From an uncultured delta proteobacterium (lineage in GTDB: Bacteria > Desulfobacterota > Desulfovibrionia > Desulfovibrionales > Desulfovibrionaceae), in the NCBI GenBank assembly GCA_900079685.1, contig LT599018.1, positions 2,473,625 to 2,537,624 of the forward strand: 64,000 nt of DNA, in the 5' to 3' direction. The position numbers and the translations under genes were made by a program. Shown here in pieces: positions 1 through 7,920 of this stretch (its first letter is position 1; the number at the start of each line of letters is the position of its first letter). The notes under the pieces are model-generated. The model saw only the letters and a program-made list of their open reading frames with translations. It was not told the origin of the DNA and ran no database searches.

Positions 1-126
1 CACCACGCCACGTAACGTTCGGGCGGCGGACGTATCTTTTCATACAATGGCGGAAGGAGTTTGTCAGCAGCATTGTTTATTGTGGGGGACAGGGCAGGGT
101 GACCGGCGTTGCGACCCAACGTGGTG

Positions 127-198
127 AAGGAGGGGATGGGGGTCCGGGGGAAGGGGAACCATCAGGGCTTCAAGTCCTGTTGGTTCCCCTTCCCCCGT
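127..198. repeat. G-rich hairpin repeat, copy 1
   Basis: A long hairpin lies just past the ftsX stop codon. The arms at 145-162 and 181-197 pair as CGGGGGAAGGGGAACCA with TGGTTCCCCTTCCCCCG, and there is a smaller inner stem. The lead-in GGAGGGGATGGGGGTC belongs to the same family as hairpins at 1950, 21889 and 43440. It is placed like a terminator for ftsX but has no T-run. Confidence 0.7.
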
Positions 199-203
199 TC
201 ACA

Positions 204-1103
204 TCAATCCCTGACGGCCGTCCAGCTGCCCAGAACACCCATCAGGGTGGGCACGACGAGGAGCAGGATCGTGATGCTGACGGGCAGGAACTGGATTTCG
301 ATCATCAGGGGCGGGAAGTTGAGCACATCCTTGATGTGCGAATGCACGAAATGCAGGAGCGTCAGGGCAAAACATCCGCCCAGGAACCCCTGGGCCGCGC
401 CGCTGACGACCAGCGGCAGCCGGATATACCAGGTAAACGCGCCCACAAGCTTCAGGATCTCGATTTCCTGGGCCCGGGCCACCAGGGACAGGCGGATGGT
501 ATTCCCGACCACCAGGGCCAGCACCAGGCACAAAAACGCGATGGACGGCCACATGATGAAATGGCTGATCTTGCGCCAGGCGTGGCCGAGCTCGTCCCTG
601 AGGGGGGTAACGGCAACGCGCTCCACGGCGGGCAGGCCCTTGAGGTAGGTTGTCACTTCCTCCATCCAGCGGTCGTAGTCCGCCTCGTTGGGGAGAAAGG
701 TCACGAGCGCCGTGGGGGGCAGGGGGCTTTTTTCCGCCAGGGTGGGGAAGGTTTTGGTCAGGCTGCTTGCGCCGCGCGGCGAGCGGCCAAGGCGGTTGCC
801 CAGCGCGCGCAGGGCTTCTTCCGGGGTGAAGGTCTTGATCTGCACAAATCCGGGCACGTGTTGTATGCCGTCCCACTGTTCCTTGACCACGGCCATTTCC
901 GTGCCGGGCCGCCAGTAGACCTGGAACGCGGTTTCTCCGCGCACCGTGCCGAGCTGGTGGTTGATGGAGACGAGCGCCATGAGGAACAGCCCGGCCAGGA
1001 ACGCCACCAGACTGACGGCGGCAAGGGTCAGCATGAGCGCCCAGGGGTTGAGTCCCATGTCTTTTAAGCCTTGCAGGGCCAGGCGGAGCATGATCCGCGT
1101 CAC
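204..1103 (-). CDS. ftsX: Cell division protein FtsX
   Basis: FtsX is the membrane partner of the FtsE ATPase. The FtsEX complex sits at the division septum and controls peptidoglycan hydrolases. The 299-residue protein has a hydrophobic segment near residues 25-50, a large extracytoplasmic domain, and further membrane segments in the C-terminal third, which is the family layout and length. I take the GTG at 1103 as the start: it overlaps the ftsE stop (GTGA) and has AAGGAG about 8 bases upstream. The open frame extends much further upstream but that part only mirrors ftsE. The overlap implies translational coupling with ftsE. Confidence 0.92.
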   Translation of the reverse strand: MTRIMLRLALQGLKDMGLNPWALMLTLAAVSLVAFLAGLFLMALVSINHQLGTVRGETAFQVYWRPGTEMAVVKEQWDGIQHVPGFVQIKTFTPEEALRALGNRLGRSPRGASSLTKTFPTLAEKSPLPPTALVTFLPNEADYDRWMEEVTTYLKGLPAVERVAVTPLRDELGHAWRKISHFIMWPSIAFLCLVLALVVGNTIRLSLVARAQEIEILKLVGAFTWYIRLPLVVSGAAQGFLGGCFALTLLHFVHSHIKDVLNFPPLMIEIQFLPVSITILLLVVPTLMGVLGSWTAVRD

Positions 1104-1819
1104 AGGATCATCTCCTTTTCTTCGTGTTCGGCGCGCCGGGCGAGGATGGCGCCGGGCCAGTTGGCGTAAGTGACCATGCCGTCCTCCAGCCGCAGCAGCC
1201 GCGCGGTGGGGTGGCGGCGCAGAAGTTCGTGGCTGTGCGTCGCGAATATAATTGTGGTGCCGTAAGCCTGGAATTGCATGAACAGGTCCATGAGCCGCAG
1301 GGAGAGGTCCGGGTCGAGGTTGCCCGTGGGTTCGTCCGCCAGCAGCACGCGCGGGTTGACCACAAAGGACCGCGCAACCGCCACGCGCTGCTGTTCCCCG
1401 CCGGAAAGCTCCCCGCACAGGGTATGAAGCCTGCCGTCCAGGCCGAGCGCCTTGGCCACGGCCCGCACGCGCCGTTCCACATGGACCGGGGCGAGGCCGC
1501 GCACTTCCAGCGCCAGGGCGATGTTGGCCCAGACCGTGCGGTCGGGCAGAATTTTAAAATCCTGGAACACTACGCTCACGTCGCGGCGCAAAAGCGCTAC
1601 CTGCTTGGGCGTGAGTTTGCTCCCCAGGGTAAATCCCGCGATGCGCGCTTCCCCGCGTTGCAGGGGCAGAGCGCCGTACAGGGTGCGCAGGAGCGTGGTC
1701 TTGCCCGCGCCGGACGGACCGGACAGGAACAGAAACTCGCCCTTGGCCAGGGCGAATGTGATATCTTTCAACGCCCACAACGGCCCGAAAGAATATGACA
1801 TATGCGCGACTTTAATCAT
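1100..1819 (-). CDS. ftsE: Cell division ATP-binding protein FtsE
   Basis: This 239-residue ABC ATPase drives FtsX. Visible motifs in order are Walker A GPSGAGKTT near residue 34, the signature LSGGEQQRVAVAR near residue 139, and Walker B VLLADEPTGNLD near residue 160, followed by the H-loop ATHSHE. The length is normal for FtsE. It is the first gene of a two-gene unit with ftsX. Upstream (1820-1950) an AT-rich stretch with a small hairpin at 1889-1914 probably holds the promoter, but I cannot define it. Confidence 0.95.
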   Translation of the reverse strand: MIKVAHMSYSFGPLWALKDITFALAKGEFLFLSGPSGAGKTTLLRTLYGALPLQRGEARIAGFTLGSKLTPKQVALLRRDVSVVFQDFKILPDRTVWANIALALEVRGLAPVHVERRVRAVAKALGLDGRLHTLCGELSGGEQQRVAVARSFVVNPRVLLADEPTGNLDPDLSLRLMDLFMQFQAYGTTIIFATHSHELLRRHPTARLLRLEDGMVTYANWPGAILARRAEHEEKEMIL

Positions 1820-1949
1820 AACCGGCGCATGCTAGCACTTTTTAAGCGAAGCGCAAAGGGGCGGGGCAACGCGTGATGCGCGCATGCGAAAACGCTCGCT
1901 GGCGCGGGCGTTTTATACTATTTTGCCCCCCATATCCAATCGCGGGTAA

Positions 1950-2004
1950 AGGAGGGAAGGGGGTACGGGGGAAGGGAACCATCAGGGCTTCAAGCCCTGT
2001 TGGT
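1950..2004. repeat. G-rich hairpin repeat, copy 2 (left half)
   Basis: The lead-in and left arm of the same hairpin family as 127-198. The matching right arm is displaced to 5449-5460 by the Mu-like insertion. Joining 2004 to 5449 restores a hairpin just past the nrdJ stop codon, so the prophage landed inside this hairpin. Confidence 0.75.
1999..2004. repeat. Target-site duplication, left copy
   Basis: GTTGGT is found directly before the left TGAT end of the Mu-like element and again directly after its right ATCA end (5443-5448). Mu itself makes 5-bp duplications; 6 bp is what the sequence gives if the element begins with TG and ends with CA. Confidence 0.7.
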
Positions 2005-2165
2005 TGATACAACCCCCGATATCTCTAGTTAAGGGTGTTTGATAAACCGGGATATACGGGGAACATCCGGGAAATATCGGGACACCTTCGTACAACACCT
2101 TTGCACATAATGAAACGGGGAGGACTTTGCAAGCCCTCCCTGTTTTTGCACCAGCCGCCCGGCCG
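2005..2165. other. Left end of Mu-like element, no gene
   Basis: This non-coding stretch begins TGATACAACC. Repeated GGGATATACGGGG / GGGAAATATCGGG blocks at about 2049-2090 could be transposase-binding sites. A GATAA...GGGA...GGGGAAC pattern recurs in the right end (about 5377-5402). A hairpin with a short T-run lies at about 2115-2150. Confidence 0.45.
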
Positions 2166-2334
2166 TCATTCATAGGTTGCCCTGGCCGGTACGCAGTCTT
2201 CGACGCCGGGCAACGATAGCTGTTTGACCCGCCGCCGCTCGCGCTCGGCCGCTATCACCTGATAAAGGTACGGTTCGCTCAGGCGGTACTTGACGCGCAG
2301 ATCGTTGATGTTGTCGCCGGTGACCGGCGACCCC
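2166..2334 (-). pseudogene. Mor-family transcription activator, C-terminal fragment
   Basis: The last ~50 codons of a minus-strand frame read as the helix-turn-helix end of the Mor/C family: DLRVKYRLSEPYLYQVIAAE followed by a basic tail. Mor switches on middle transcription in Mu. The upstream part of the frame no longer resembles Mor because it runs into the opposite strand of the baseplate J fragment. The break falls at or near a perfect 19-bp palindrome at 2316-2334, so the DNA-binding half survives without its dimerisation half. Confidence 0.7.
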
Positions 2335-3114
2335 GGCCGCGCGGTACCGGCCGGAATGGCATACACCCGCAAGGACGGGCTTGAATACACGGCAGATTTA
2401 GGCGCGACCATAGGGGATGACGGCACCGCGCAACTGAGCCTGACATGCACGGAACCCGGCAAAAACGGCAACGCGGACGGACCGTGCAAGCTTCAACTGT
2501 CCGAACCCCTGACGGGCGTTCAATCGGAAGCGATAGTGATTGACGGCTTCAGCGGCGGCACGGACGGCGAAAGCGAAGGCACGTACCGCAGCCGGGTACT
2601 TTCCCGCAAACGCAAGCCGGGCCGGGGCGGCAACGACGACGATTACGAATTCTGGACCCTTGAATGCGCCGGGTTCACGCGGGCATGGCCGCGCCGTGAC
2701 CTTATGGGCGCGGGAACCGTCGTTGTCTACGCCATGATGGACGGCACTTACGAAGACGGCATTCCCAGGGAAGGCGACATAGCCCGCCTTCAGGCCCACC
2801 TGAACAAGCGGCGGCCCGTACCGGCCGAGGTGTACGCCTTCGCCCCCACCCCGAAACGGTTGGATACCCGGCTAGCCGTAACCCCGGATACCCCGGCCGT
2901 ACGGGCCGCCGTGACGGCAAGCATAGCCGCCGCTGTTCGGCGGGACGCGGAACCCGGCACGGCCATTATGCTTTCCCGCCTTAACGAGGCGATCTCAATA
3001 GCCGCCGGGGAAGAGGATCACGTTCTTTTCAGCCCCACGGCGAACGTTCTTCACGCAACCGGCGAGATAGCCGTACCCGGCACGGTGACATTCGGGGAGG
3101 CGAACAATGGATAA
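2316..3114 (+). pseudogene. Mu gp47-like baseplate J protein, 5'-truncated
   Basis: The plus-strand frame (open from 2290) matches the baseplate J family from about 2325 on: a TGDPG-RAVPAG entry, the typical 'very variable' beta region, and the C-terminal helical part. Baseplate J proteins form the wedge of contractile tails and are usually 350-400 residues; about 265 are left and the N-terminal third is missing. The ATG at 2290 lies in the Mor-derived DNA and has no phage-like context. The stop overlaps the start of the gp48-like gene by 8 bases, which is the original phage arrangement. Confidence 0.75.
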
Positions 3115-3739
3115 GCCGGAAATGGACAAGCTAGAGCAAGAATACTTTGAAGAGCTTGTAGAGCTTCAGCCCCCCGGCGCGGCCTTGCCCCGCGACCTTG
3201 ACGCGGTATGGCCCCGGCTTCTCATGGGCGTAGCGGACGGCCACGCGGCGGTAGAGCGCCGGGGAAACGATTTGCTACGCGAGGCCGACCCCCGTTCAAC
3301 CTTTGAGCTTCTTCCCGATTTTGAACGCGAATACGGCTTACCCGACGCATGCAGCCCGGCGGCCGTAACCCTTCAGGAACGCCGGGACGCCGTTGTAGCC
3401 AAAATGCGGGACGAAGGCCGCCACGACCTTGCCTATTGGTACGAACTAGCCGCCGCCCTAGGCTACGAGATCGAAATAGACGAGCCCCGGCCCTTCATAG
3501 CGGGCGTATCCTGTTGCGGCGATTGCCTGAACGGCGGGCATGAAGTCCGCTTTGAATGGGACGTAACCGTGAAAGGCCCCCGCGTTACCCTGTTTCGATG
3601 CGGCGAATCAACCCCGCCCGACAGCCTAGGCGACATAGCCTACGCCGAAGACCTTGAATGCCGCATACGGGCGGCCGCGCATTCCCATACGAGAATATTC
3701 TTCGACTACGAAGACGACAACGAAGGAGTCAGTTTATGA
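3107..3739 (+). CDS. Mu gp48-like tail protein (DUF2313)
   Basis: This 210-residue protein belongs to the Mu gp48 / DUF2313 family, which follows gp47 in Mu-like phages and is part of the baseplate. Typical features are the N-terminal LQPPGAALPR...WPRLLMG stretch, a helical middle with ERRDAVVAKM, and the C-terminal SCCGDCLNGGHEVRFEWDV region (residues ~140-160). GGGGAGG precedes the ATG at 3107. The gene looks intact, and its last bases overlap the next start (ATGA). In a remnant without the rest of a tail it can hardly serve its original role. Confidence 0.85.
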   Translation: MDKPEMDKLEQEYFEELVELQPPGAALPRDLDAVWPRLLMGVADGHAAVERRGNDLLREADPRSTFELLPDFEREYGLPDACSPAAVTLQERRDAVVAKMRDEGRHDLAYWYELAAALGYEIEIDEPRPFIAGVSCCGDCLNGGHEVRFEWDVTVKGPRVTLFRCGESTPPDSLGDIAYAEDLECRIRAAAHSHTRIFFDYEDDNEGVSL

Positions 3740-5310
3740 AATACGTACCGCCTTTAGGCAGCACCGACCAGGACGCCGGTTACGTCAACCGCGTAGGCGC
3801 TATGAAAGGCAGCCCGGTACCGGCGGCCGCCATCGAACACCCCATGAGGGAAATTCACAACACAATCAGGGCGGCGGGCCTGACGCCAAGCGGGGACGTT
3901 CTGAACCAGCTTGCCCTTGCCATACAGGCGCTAATCCTGAAAGCCGCGCAAACGCCTTACGAAATCGGCCAGTACTACCCGTTTGAAGACGAGATGCCTC
4001 GGGAAAGCTTTGTCCCCCTGCTAGGCGGCGTTGTCTCAAACATCAGCCGCTACCCCAAGATGATTGAATACCTTGAATCCTCTTACGGGCAAGCGCGGCT
4101 TGTGACCCAGGCGCAATACGACGCGTTGCACATAGCCTCATCCCTGTTCAACGTTGACACCGGCAACACCTTCACCCTTGAAGCCGATCTTCCCATAGAG
4201 GCCGAGGGATGGAACATCGGCCTGATAGCCGGGCCGAGCGGCAGCGGCAAGAGTTCCCTAGGCGCGGCCCTTCTGAAGCACGGCTACGCCCTAGCGGACG
4301 GCGGCCAGTGGCCCCGGAACGCGCCGATCATAGACGCCATCAACCCGGCCGGAAATTGGCAGAAGATCACCGCCGCGCTAGCCGCCGTAGGGCTAGGAAC
4401 CGTCCCGGCATGGCTGAGGCCCTACAACATCCTGTCAACCGGCGAAAAGTTCCGGGCGGAATTGGCCAGGCTGATTTCCGAAGCCCCGGAAAAGGTAGTG
4501 ATTGACGAATTCACAAGCGTAGTAGACCGGCAAATAGCCCGCGTAGGCGCGGCCAGCTTTGCCAGGGCATGGAGAAAAACCGGCGGCAAGGCCGTATGCC
4601 TCTCATGCCATTTCGACATAATGGAATGGCTAGAGCCGGATTGGATTTTCAACACCCAAACCGGCACCCTTGAATGGACGCGGGGGCGGCTTCGACGGCC
4701 CGGAATCCCCCTTGAAATACGGGAGACAAACGCCGCGTATTGGCCCCATTTTGCGCCGCACCACTATCTGAAGGCCCCGCTACCGGTAGCCGCCACCTAC
4801 TACGTAGGCTTCGTAGGCGCGGAACCGGTAGCGCACATAGCCATAAGCCCGCGCCCCGGCCTGAAGGAAGCGCGGGCATGCCGGATAGTGGTAATGCCGG
4901 AATGGCAGGGCATAGGCGTAGGCATGGCCTTCCTTCATGAGGTATGCGACCTGTGGAGGCGCGGAGAAAACCGTTTCAGGATACCCATGCGAACGCTAGT
5001 GAACACTTCCCACCCCGGCCTTGCCTCAGCCCTACGCCGCCACCCGCAATGGACGCAGATAACGGCGGACCTTCACGGCGCGGACAAGACGCGGAGCAAG
5101 GCGGCGCTTACCCGCACGGCCACCCGGCAAGGATGGTACAACAAAACGCCAACGGGCTACGGCGGCCATTTCAGGGCCGTACAGTGCTTCAGGTACCTAG
5201 GCGAGGAAGCGCCCGCCCTGAAAGAGGCGGGAAAGGCCGAAAACGCCCCAGGATCGACGCAAAGCCCCCCGGCCGGGCCAAAGGCCGTAACAGACGAAAA
5301 AACCCCTTGA
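3736..5310 (+). CDS. Tail-fibre / ABC ATPase / GNAT fusion protein
   Basis: One 524-residue frame joins three parts. Residues 1-~130 look like the N-terminus of a Mu-like tail fibre (VPLLGGVVSNISRYPKMIEY, then LVTQAQYDALH). Residues ~145-320 are an ABC-type ATPase: Walker A GPSGSGKSS at 166-174, a signature-like LSTGEKFRAELARL at 233-246, Walker B KVVIDEFTS at 253-261 and an H-loop His at 292. Residues ~335-485 are a GNAT acetyltransferase with the acetyl-CoA loop QGIGVG at 391-396. The ATG at 3736 overlaps the gp48 stop and follows GAAGGAG. Related ATPase-GNAT proteins occur in phages; a DNA-modification or anti-restriction role, like Mu Mom at the same map position, is inference. All motifs are intact and a terminator follows. 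Confidence 0.8.
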   Translation: MKYVPPLGSTDQDAGYVNRVGAMKGSPVPAAAIEHPMREIHNTIRAAGLTPSGDVLNQLALAIQALILKAAQTPYEIGQYYPFEDEMPRESFVPLLGGVVSNISRYPKMIEYLESSYGQARLVTQAQYDALHIASSLFNVDTGNTFTLEADLPIEAEGWNIGLIAGPSGSGKSSLGAALLKHGYALADGGQWPRNAPIIDAINPAGNWQKITAALAAVGLGTVPAWLRPYNILSTGEKFRAELARLISEAPEKVVIDEFTSVVDRQIARVGAASFARAWRKTGGKAVCLSCHFDIMEWLEPDWIFNTQTGTLEWTRGRLRRPGIPLEIRETNAAYWPHFAPHHYLKAPLPVAATYYVGFVGAEPVAHIAISPRPGLKEARACRIVVMPEWQGIGVGMAFLHEVCDLWRRGENRFRIPMRTLVNTSHPGLASALRRHPQWTQITADLHGADKTRSKAALTRTATRQGWYNKTPTGYGGHFRAVQCFRYLGEEAPALKEAGKAENAPGSTQSPPAGPKAVTDEKTP

Positions 5311-5324
5311 ACGGGGCATGACAA

Positions 5325-5353
5325 GGGGGGCCTTCACGGCCCCCAAAAGTTTT
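5325..5353 (+). terminator. Terminator after the fusion gene
   Basis: GGGGGCC pairs with GGCCCCC around a 5-base loop, followed by AAAAGTTTTG. It lies 15 bases after the stop codon at 5310. Confidence 0.65.
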
Positions 5354-5442
5354 GTTATCTGTAATTCCCTTTCACGATAAGAAACGCGGGAGAGGGGGAA
5401 CTTATCAAGCGCCGGGGCCGCGAATTTTCGCGCGCGGCATCA
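5354..5442. other. Right end of Mu-like element
   Basis: Non-coding DNA ending GCGCGGCATCA. It contains GATAAGAAACGCGGGAGAG, weakly similar to the GATAA...GGGA block in the left end, which may be a transposase-binding site. Confidence 0.4.
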
Positions 5443-5448
5443 GTTGGT
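5443..5448. repeat. Target-site duplication, right copy
   Basis: GTTGGT directly follows the ATCA right end and matches 1999-2004. Confidence 0.7.
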
Positions 5449-5466
5449 TCCCTTCCCCCGATTATC

Positions 5467-7719
5467 TCACCCGCACTTGGTGAAGGCGCAGCTGGGGCAG
5501 ATGTGGCAGCCTTCCTGGAACACGAGGATATCGTCGCATTCCGGGCAGTGCTGCGCGCCCAGGCCGTTCACGGTATAAGGCTGTTTGGATTTAAGATAGC
5601 GGTTTTCCAACACCCAGGCGATGCCGTCGGGGATGGACACCACCTGGCCTTTCCTGGCCACGTTGAAGACCGGCATTTCCCCGCCGATGCCCTTGATCTG
5701 CTTGACGATATCCTTCACTTCGATACCGGAACGCAGCGCCAGGGAGATAAGGCGGCCGATGGCCTCGGCCTTGGCCGTGATGGACCGGCCGGACTTGCCG
5801 ATGGTGGCGAACAGTTCAAAGGGCCGGCCGTCCACCTCGTTGATGGTGACGTACATCAACCCGTGGCCGGTGCTGACCTTCTGGGTGAACCCGTACACGA
5901 CGTCGGGCCGGGCGCGGACCATGAGCCCGTGCTGCTGTTCCGCCTCGGGCGCTTCCTTGGAACCGCCGTCGCCCGTGTACAGCACCTGCACGGCCTTGCA
6001 GCCGTCGCGGTATACGGTAACGCCCTTGCACCCGCGTTCGTAGGCCATCCAGTAAATGTGGCGGATATCGTCCACGCTGGCGCTGTTCGGTAAGTTAACG
6101 GTTTTGGAAACGGCGTTGTCCGTATACTGCTGGAAGGCGGCCTGCATCCGCAAATGCCATTCCGGCTCAATGTCCATGGCCGTCACAAAGACCCGCCGGA
6201 TATCGTCGGGCAGGTGGTCGAAGGAAGAAACGGAGCCTTTCCCTGCCACGGCTTCCATGAGCTTGGGGCTGTGGCAGCCGGCTTTGACCAGGGCGGCCTC
6301 GAAATAGGGGTTCACTTCCGTGAGTTTTTCGCCGTCCATGACGTTGCGGGTGAAGCAGAGCGCGAACAGCGGCTCCACCCCGGACGAGCATCCGGCGATG
6401 ATGGACAATGTGCCGGTCGGCGCGATGGTGGTGACCGTCGCGTTGCGGTAGGGTCCAAGGCCTTTATGGGCGTAGGTCGAGGTGGGATACGCCGGGAAGG
6501 CGCCGCGCTCTTTCGCCAGGATCTGGGAGCCTACCCGGCCTTCCTCCTGGATGAATTCCATGACCTTTTCCGCGATGGAGAGGCCCTCCTGGCTGTTGTA
6601 GGGGACGTCCATCTGGTAGAGCAGGTCCGCGAAGCCCATGACGCCGAGGCCGATCTTGCGGTTGCGGTTCACGTTGTCCGTGATCTGCTGCAAGGGGAAG
6701 CGGGAGGCGTCGATGACGTTGTCCAGGAAGCGGACGGCCAGATGGATGACCCGGCGCAGTTCGTCCCAGTCAATGGCGTCGTCGCCGTGTTTGCCGGGCA
6801 CAAAGAACTTGGCCAGGTTGATGGAACCCAGGTTGCAGGCTTCGTAAGGCAGAAGCGGCTGCTCGCCGCAGGGGTTGGTGGATTCGATCTCTCCCTGGTC
6901 CGGGGTCGGGTTGTCGCGGTTGATGCGGTCAATGAACACGATGCCGGGGTCGCCGCTTTCCCAGGCTTTTTGCACGAGCATCTCAAAGACCTCGCGGGCC
7001 TTGAGCGTGCCGGTCACCTCCCCGGTGTTGGGGATGACGAGGTTGTAGTTCTCGTCCTTTTCCACGGCTTTCATGAATTCTTCGGTCAGGGCCACGGACA
7101 GGTTGAAGTTGTTGAACTCGCCTTCGCGTTCCTTGGCTTTGATGAACTCGATGATGTCCGGGTGGTCGACGCGCAAAATACCCATGTTGGCGCCGCGCCG
7201 GGTGCCGCCCTGTTTGATCTGCTCGGTGGCGGTGTTGAAGATGCGCAAAAAGGAAAGCGGGCCGGAGGCAACCCCGCCGGTGGAGCCCACCCGGCTGTCT
7301 TTGGGACGCAGGCGGGAGAAGGAGAAGCCCGTGCCGCCGCCGGATTTGTGGATCATGGCCGCGTGTTTGACCGCGTCAAAAATTTCCTCGATGGAGTCGC
7401 CGACGGGCAGCACGAAACAGGCGGAAAGCTGGCCCAGGTCCGTGCCCGCGTTCATGAGGGTAGGGGAGTTGGGCAAAAACTTGTAGTCGGTCATGGCAAT
7501 GTAGAAATCCCTGGCCAGATCGTCGACCGTGACCGAGGAATCCGCGTACTTTGCCTCTTCACCCGCGATGGCGGAAGCGACCCGCCAGAAGAGGCCTTCC
7601 GCGTCTTCAAGGGGTTTGCCGCCGAGGTCTTTGTGATAATAGCGTTTTTCCAGGACAACCTTGGCGTTGGGATTCAGAATAACCTTGGGGAGTTTGGGAG
7701 TACGTTTTGCTGCGACCAT
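5467..7719 (-). CDS. nrdJ: Adenosylcobalamin-dependent ribonucleotide reductase (class II)
   Basis: This enzyme reduces ribonucleotides to deoxyribonucleotides using B12. The 750-residue protein shows NSPTLMNAG near the N-terminus, the radical-site region ESTNPCGEQPLLPYEACNLG, a glycine-rich APTGTLSIIAGCSSGVEP, and a C-terminal metal-binding-like cluster CPECDD...CHICPSCAFTKCG. I start it at the ATG at 7719 (MVAAKRTPKLPKV), where family similarity begins; the open frame runs on to 8022, but that part is a translated intergenic repeat (7792-7920). No strong ribosome-binding site is visible. A B12-dependent enzyme suits an anaerobe with the cobT and cobA genes seen elsewhere in the window. Confidence 0.93.
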   Translation of the reverse strand: MVAAKRTPKLPKVILNPNAKVVLEKRYYHKDLGGKPLEDAEGLFWRVASAIAGEEAKYADSSVTVDDLARDFYIAMTDYKFLPNSPTLMNAGTDLGQLSACFVLPVGDSIEEIFDAVKHAAMIHKSGGGTGFSFSRLRPKDSRVGSTGGVASGPLSFLRIFNTATEQIKQGGTRRGANMGILRVDHPDIIEFIKAKEREGEFNNFNLSVALTEEFMKAVEKDENYNLVIPNTGEVTGTLKAREVFEMLVQKAWESGDPGIVFIDRINRDNPTPDQGEIESTNPCGEQPLLPYEACNLGSINLAKFFVPGKHGDDAIDWDELRRVIHLAVRFLDNVIDASRFPLQQITDNVNRNRKIGLGVMGFADLLYQMDVPYNSQEGLSIAEKVMEFIQEEGRVGSQILAKERGAFPAYPTSTYAHKGLGPYRNATVTTIAPTGTLSIIAGCSSGVEPLFALCFTRNVMDGEKLTEVNPYFEAALVKAGCHSPKLMEAVAGKGSVSSFDHLPDDIRRVFVTAMDIEPEWHLRMQAAFQQYTDNAVSKTVNLPNSASVDDIRHIYWMAYERGCKGVTVYRDGCKAVQVLYTGDGGSKEAPEAEQQHGLMVRARPDVVYGFTQKVSTGHGLMYVTINEVDGRPFELFATIGKSGRSITAKAEAIGRLISLALRSGIEVKDIVKQIKGIGGEMPVFNVARKGQVVSIPDGIAWVLENRYLKSKQPYTVNGLGAQHCPECDDILVFQEGCHICPSCAFTKCG

Positions 7720-7791
7720 GTTTTTGCCAACTGTTCTCGTGGGTTGTGGGTGTAGTGTGCCGGACGGCAGCGGGGGCGCGTTCCGCGCCCG

Positions 7792-7920
7792 GAGCTTGTT
7801 GCAGAAACTCCTTTGCCGACAAGCAGCCACACAGGCATACGCGGCATTCATTGCCGCCGGTGCAGCCTGCGTGAGCGCGCCTTTACGAATCCCGGTTTTG
7901 CGGGGTTTGTCATCAGTCTG
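7792..7920 (-). repeat. ~131-bp structured repeat, copy A
   Basis: This is a diverged copy of the repeat at 16025-17510 and 49896-50026, oriented as the 49.9-kb copy. Shared blocks are GGCATTCATTGCCGCC, the GCGGGGTTTGTCATCAGTCTG end and the hairpin GAGCTTGTTG...CGACAAG at the other end. It lies upstream of nrdJ. The flanks are imperfect GC palindromes (about 7775-7790 and 7923-7937) rather than the clear terminators seen at the other two copies. Confidence 0.75.

Larger units (their letters stand above)
2005..5442 (+). mobile_element. Mu-like prophage remnant
   Basis: A 3,438-bp insertion starts TGAT and ends ATCA, is bracketed by GTTGGT duplications, and interrupts a hairpin repeat. It carries a C-terminal scrap of a Mor-family activator (minus), a 5'-truncated baseplate J (gp47-like) gene, an intact gp48-like gene and a tail-fibre/ABC/GNAT fusion. 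The order J, gp48, fibre, then a modification-like gene at the right end follows the right arm of phage Mu. No transposase, repressor, head or lysis genes remain. Codon choice differs from the host: CTA, GTA and ATA are common here and rare in neighbouring genes. The precise ends show it arrived by transposition and was then deleted internally. Confidence 0.85.
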
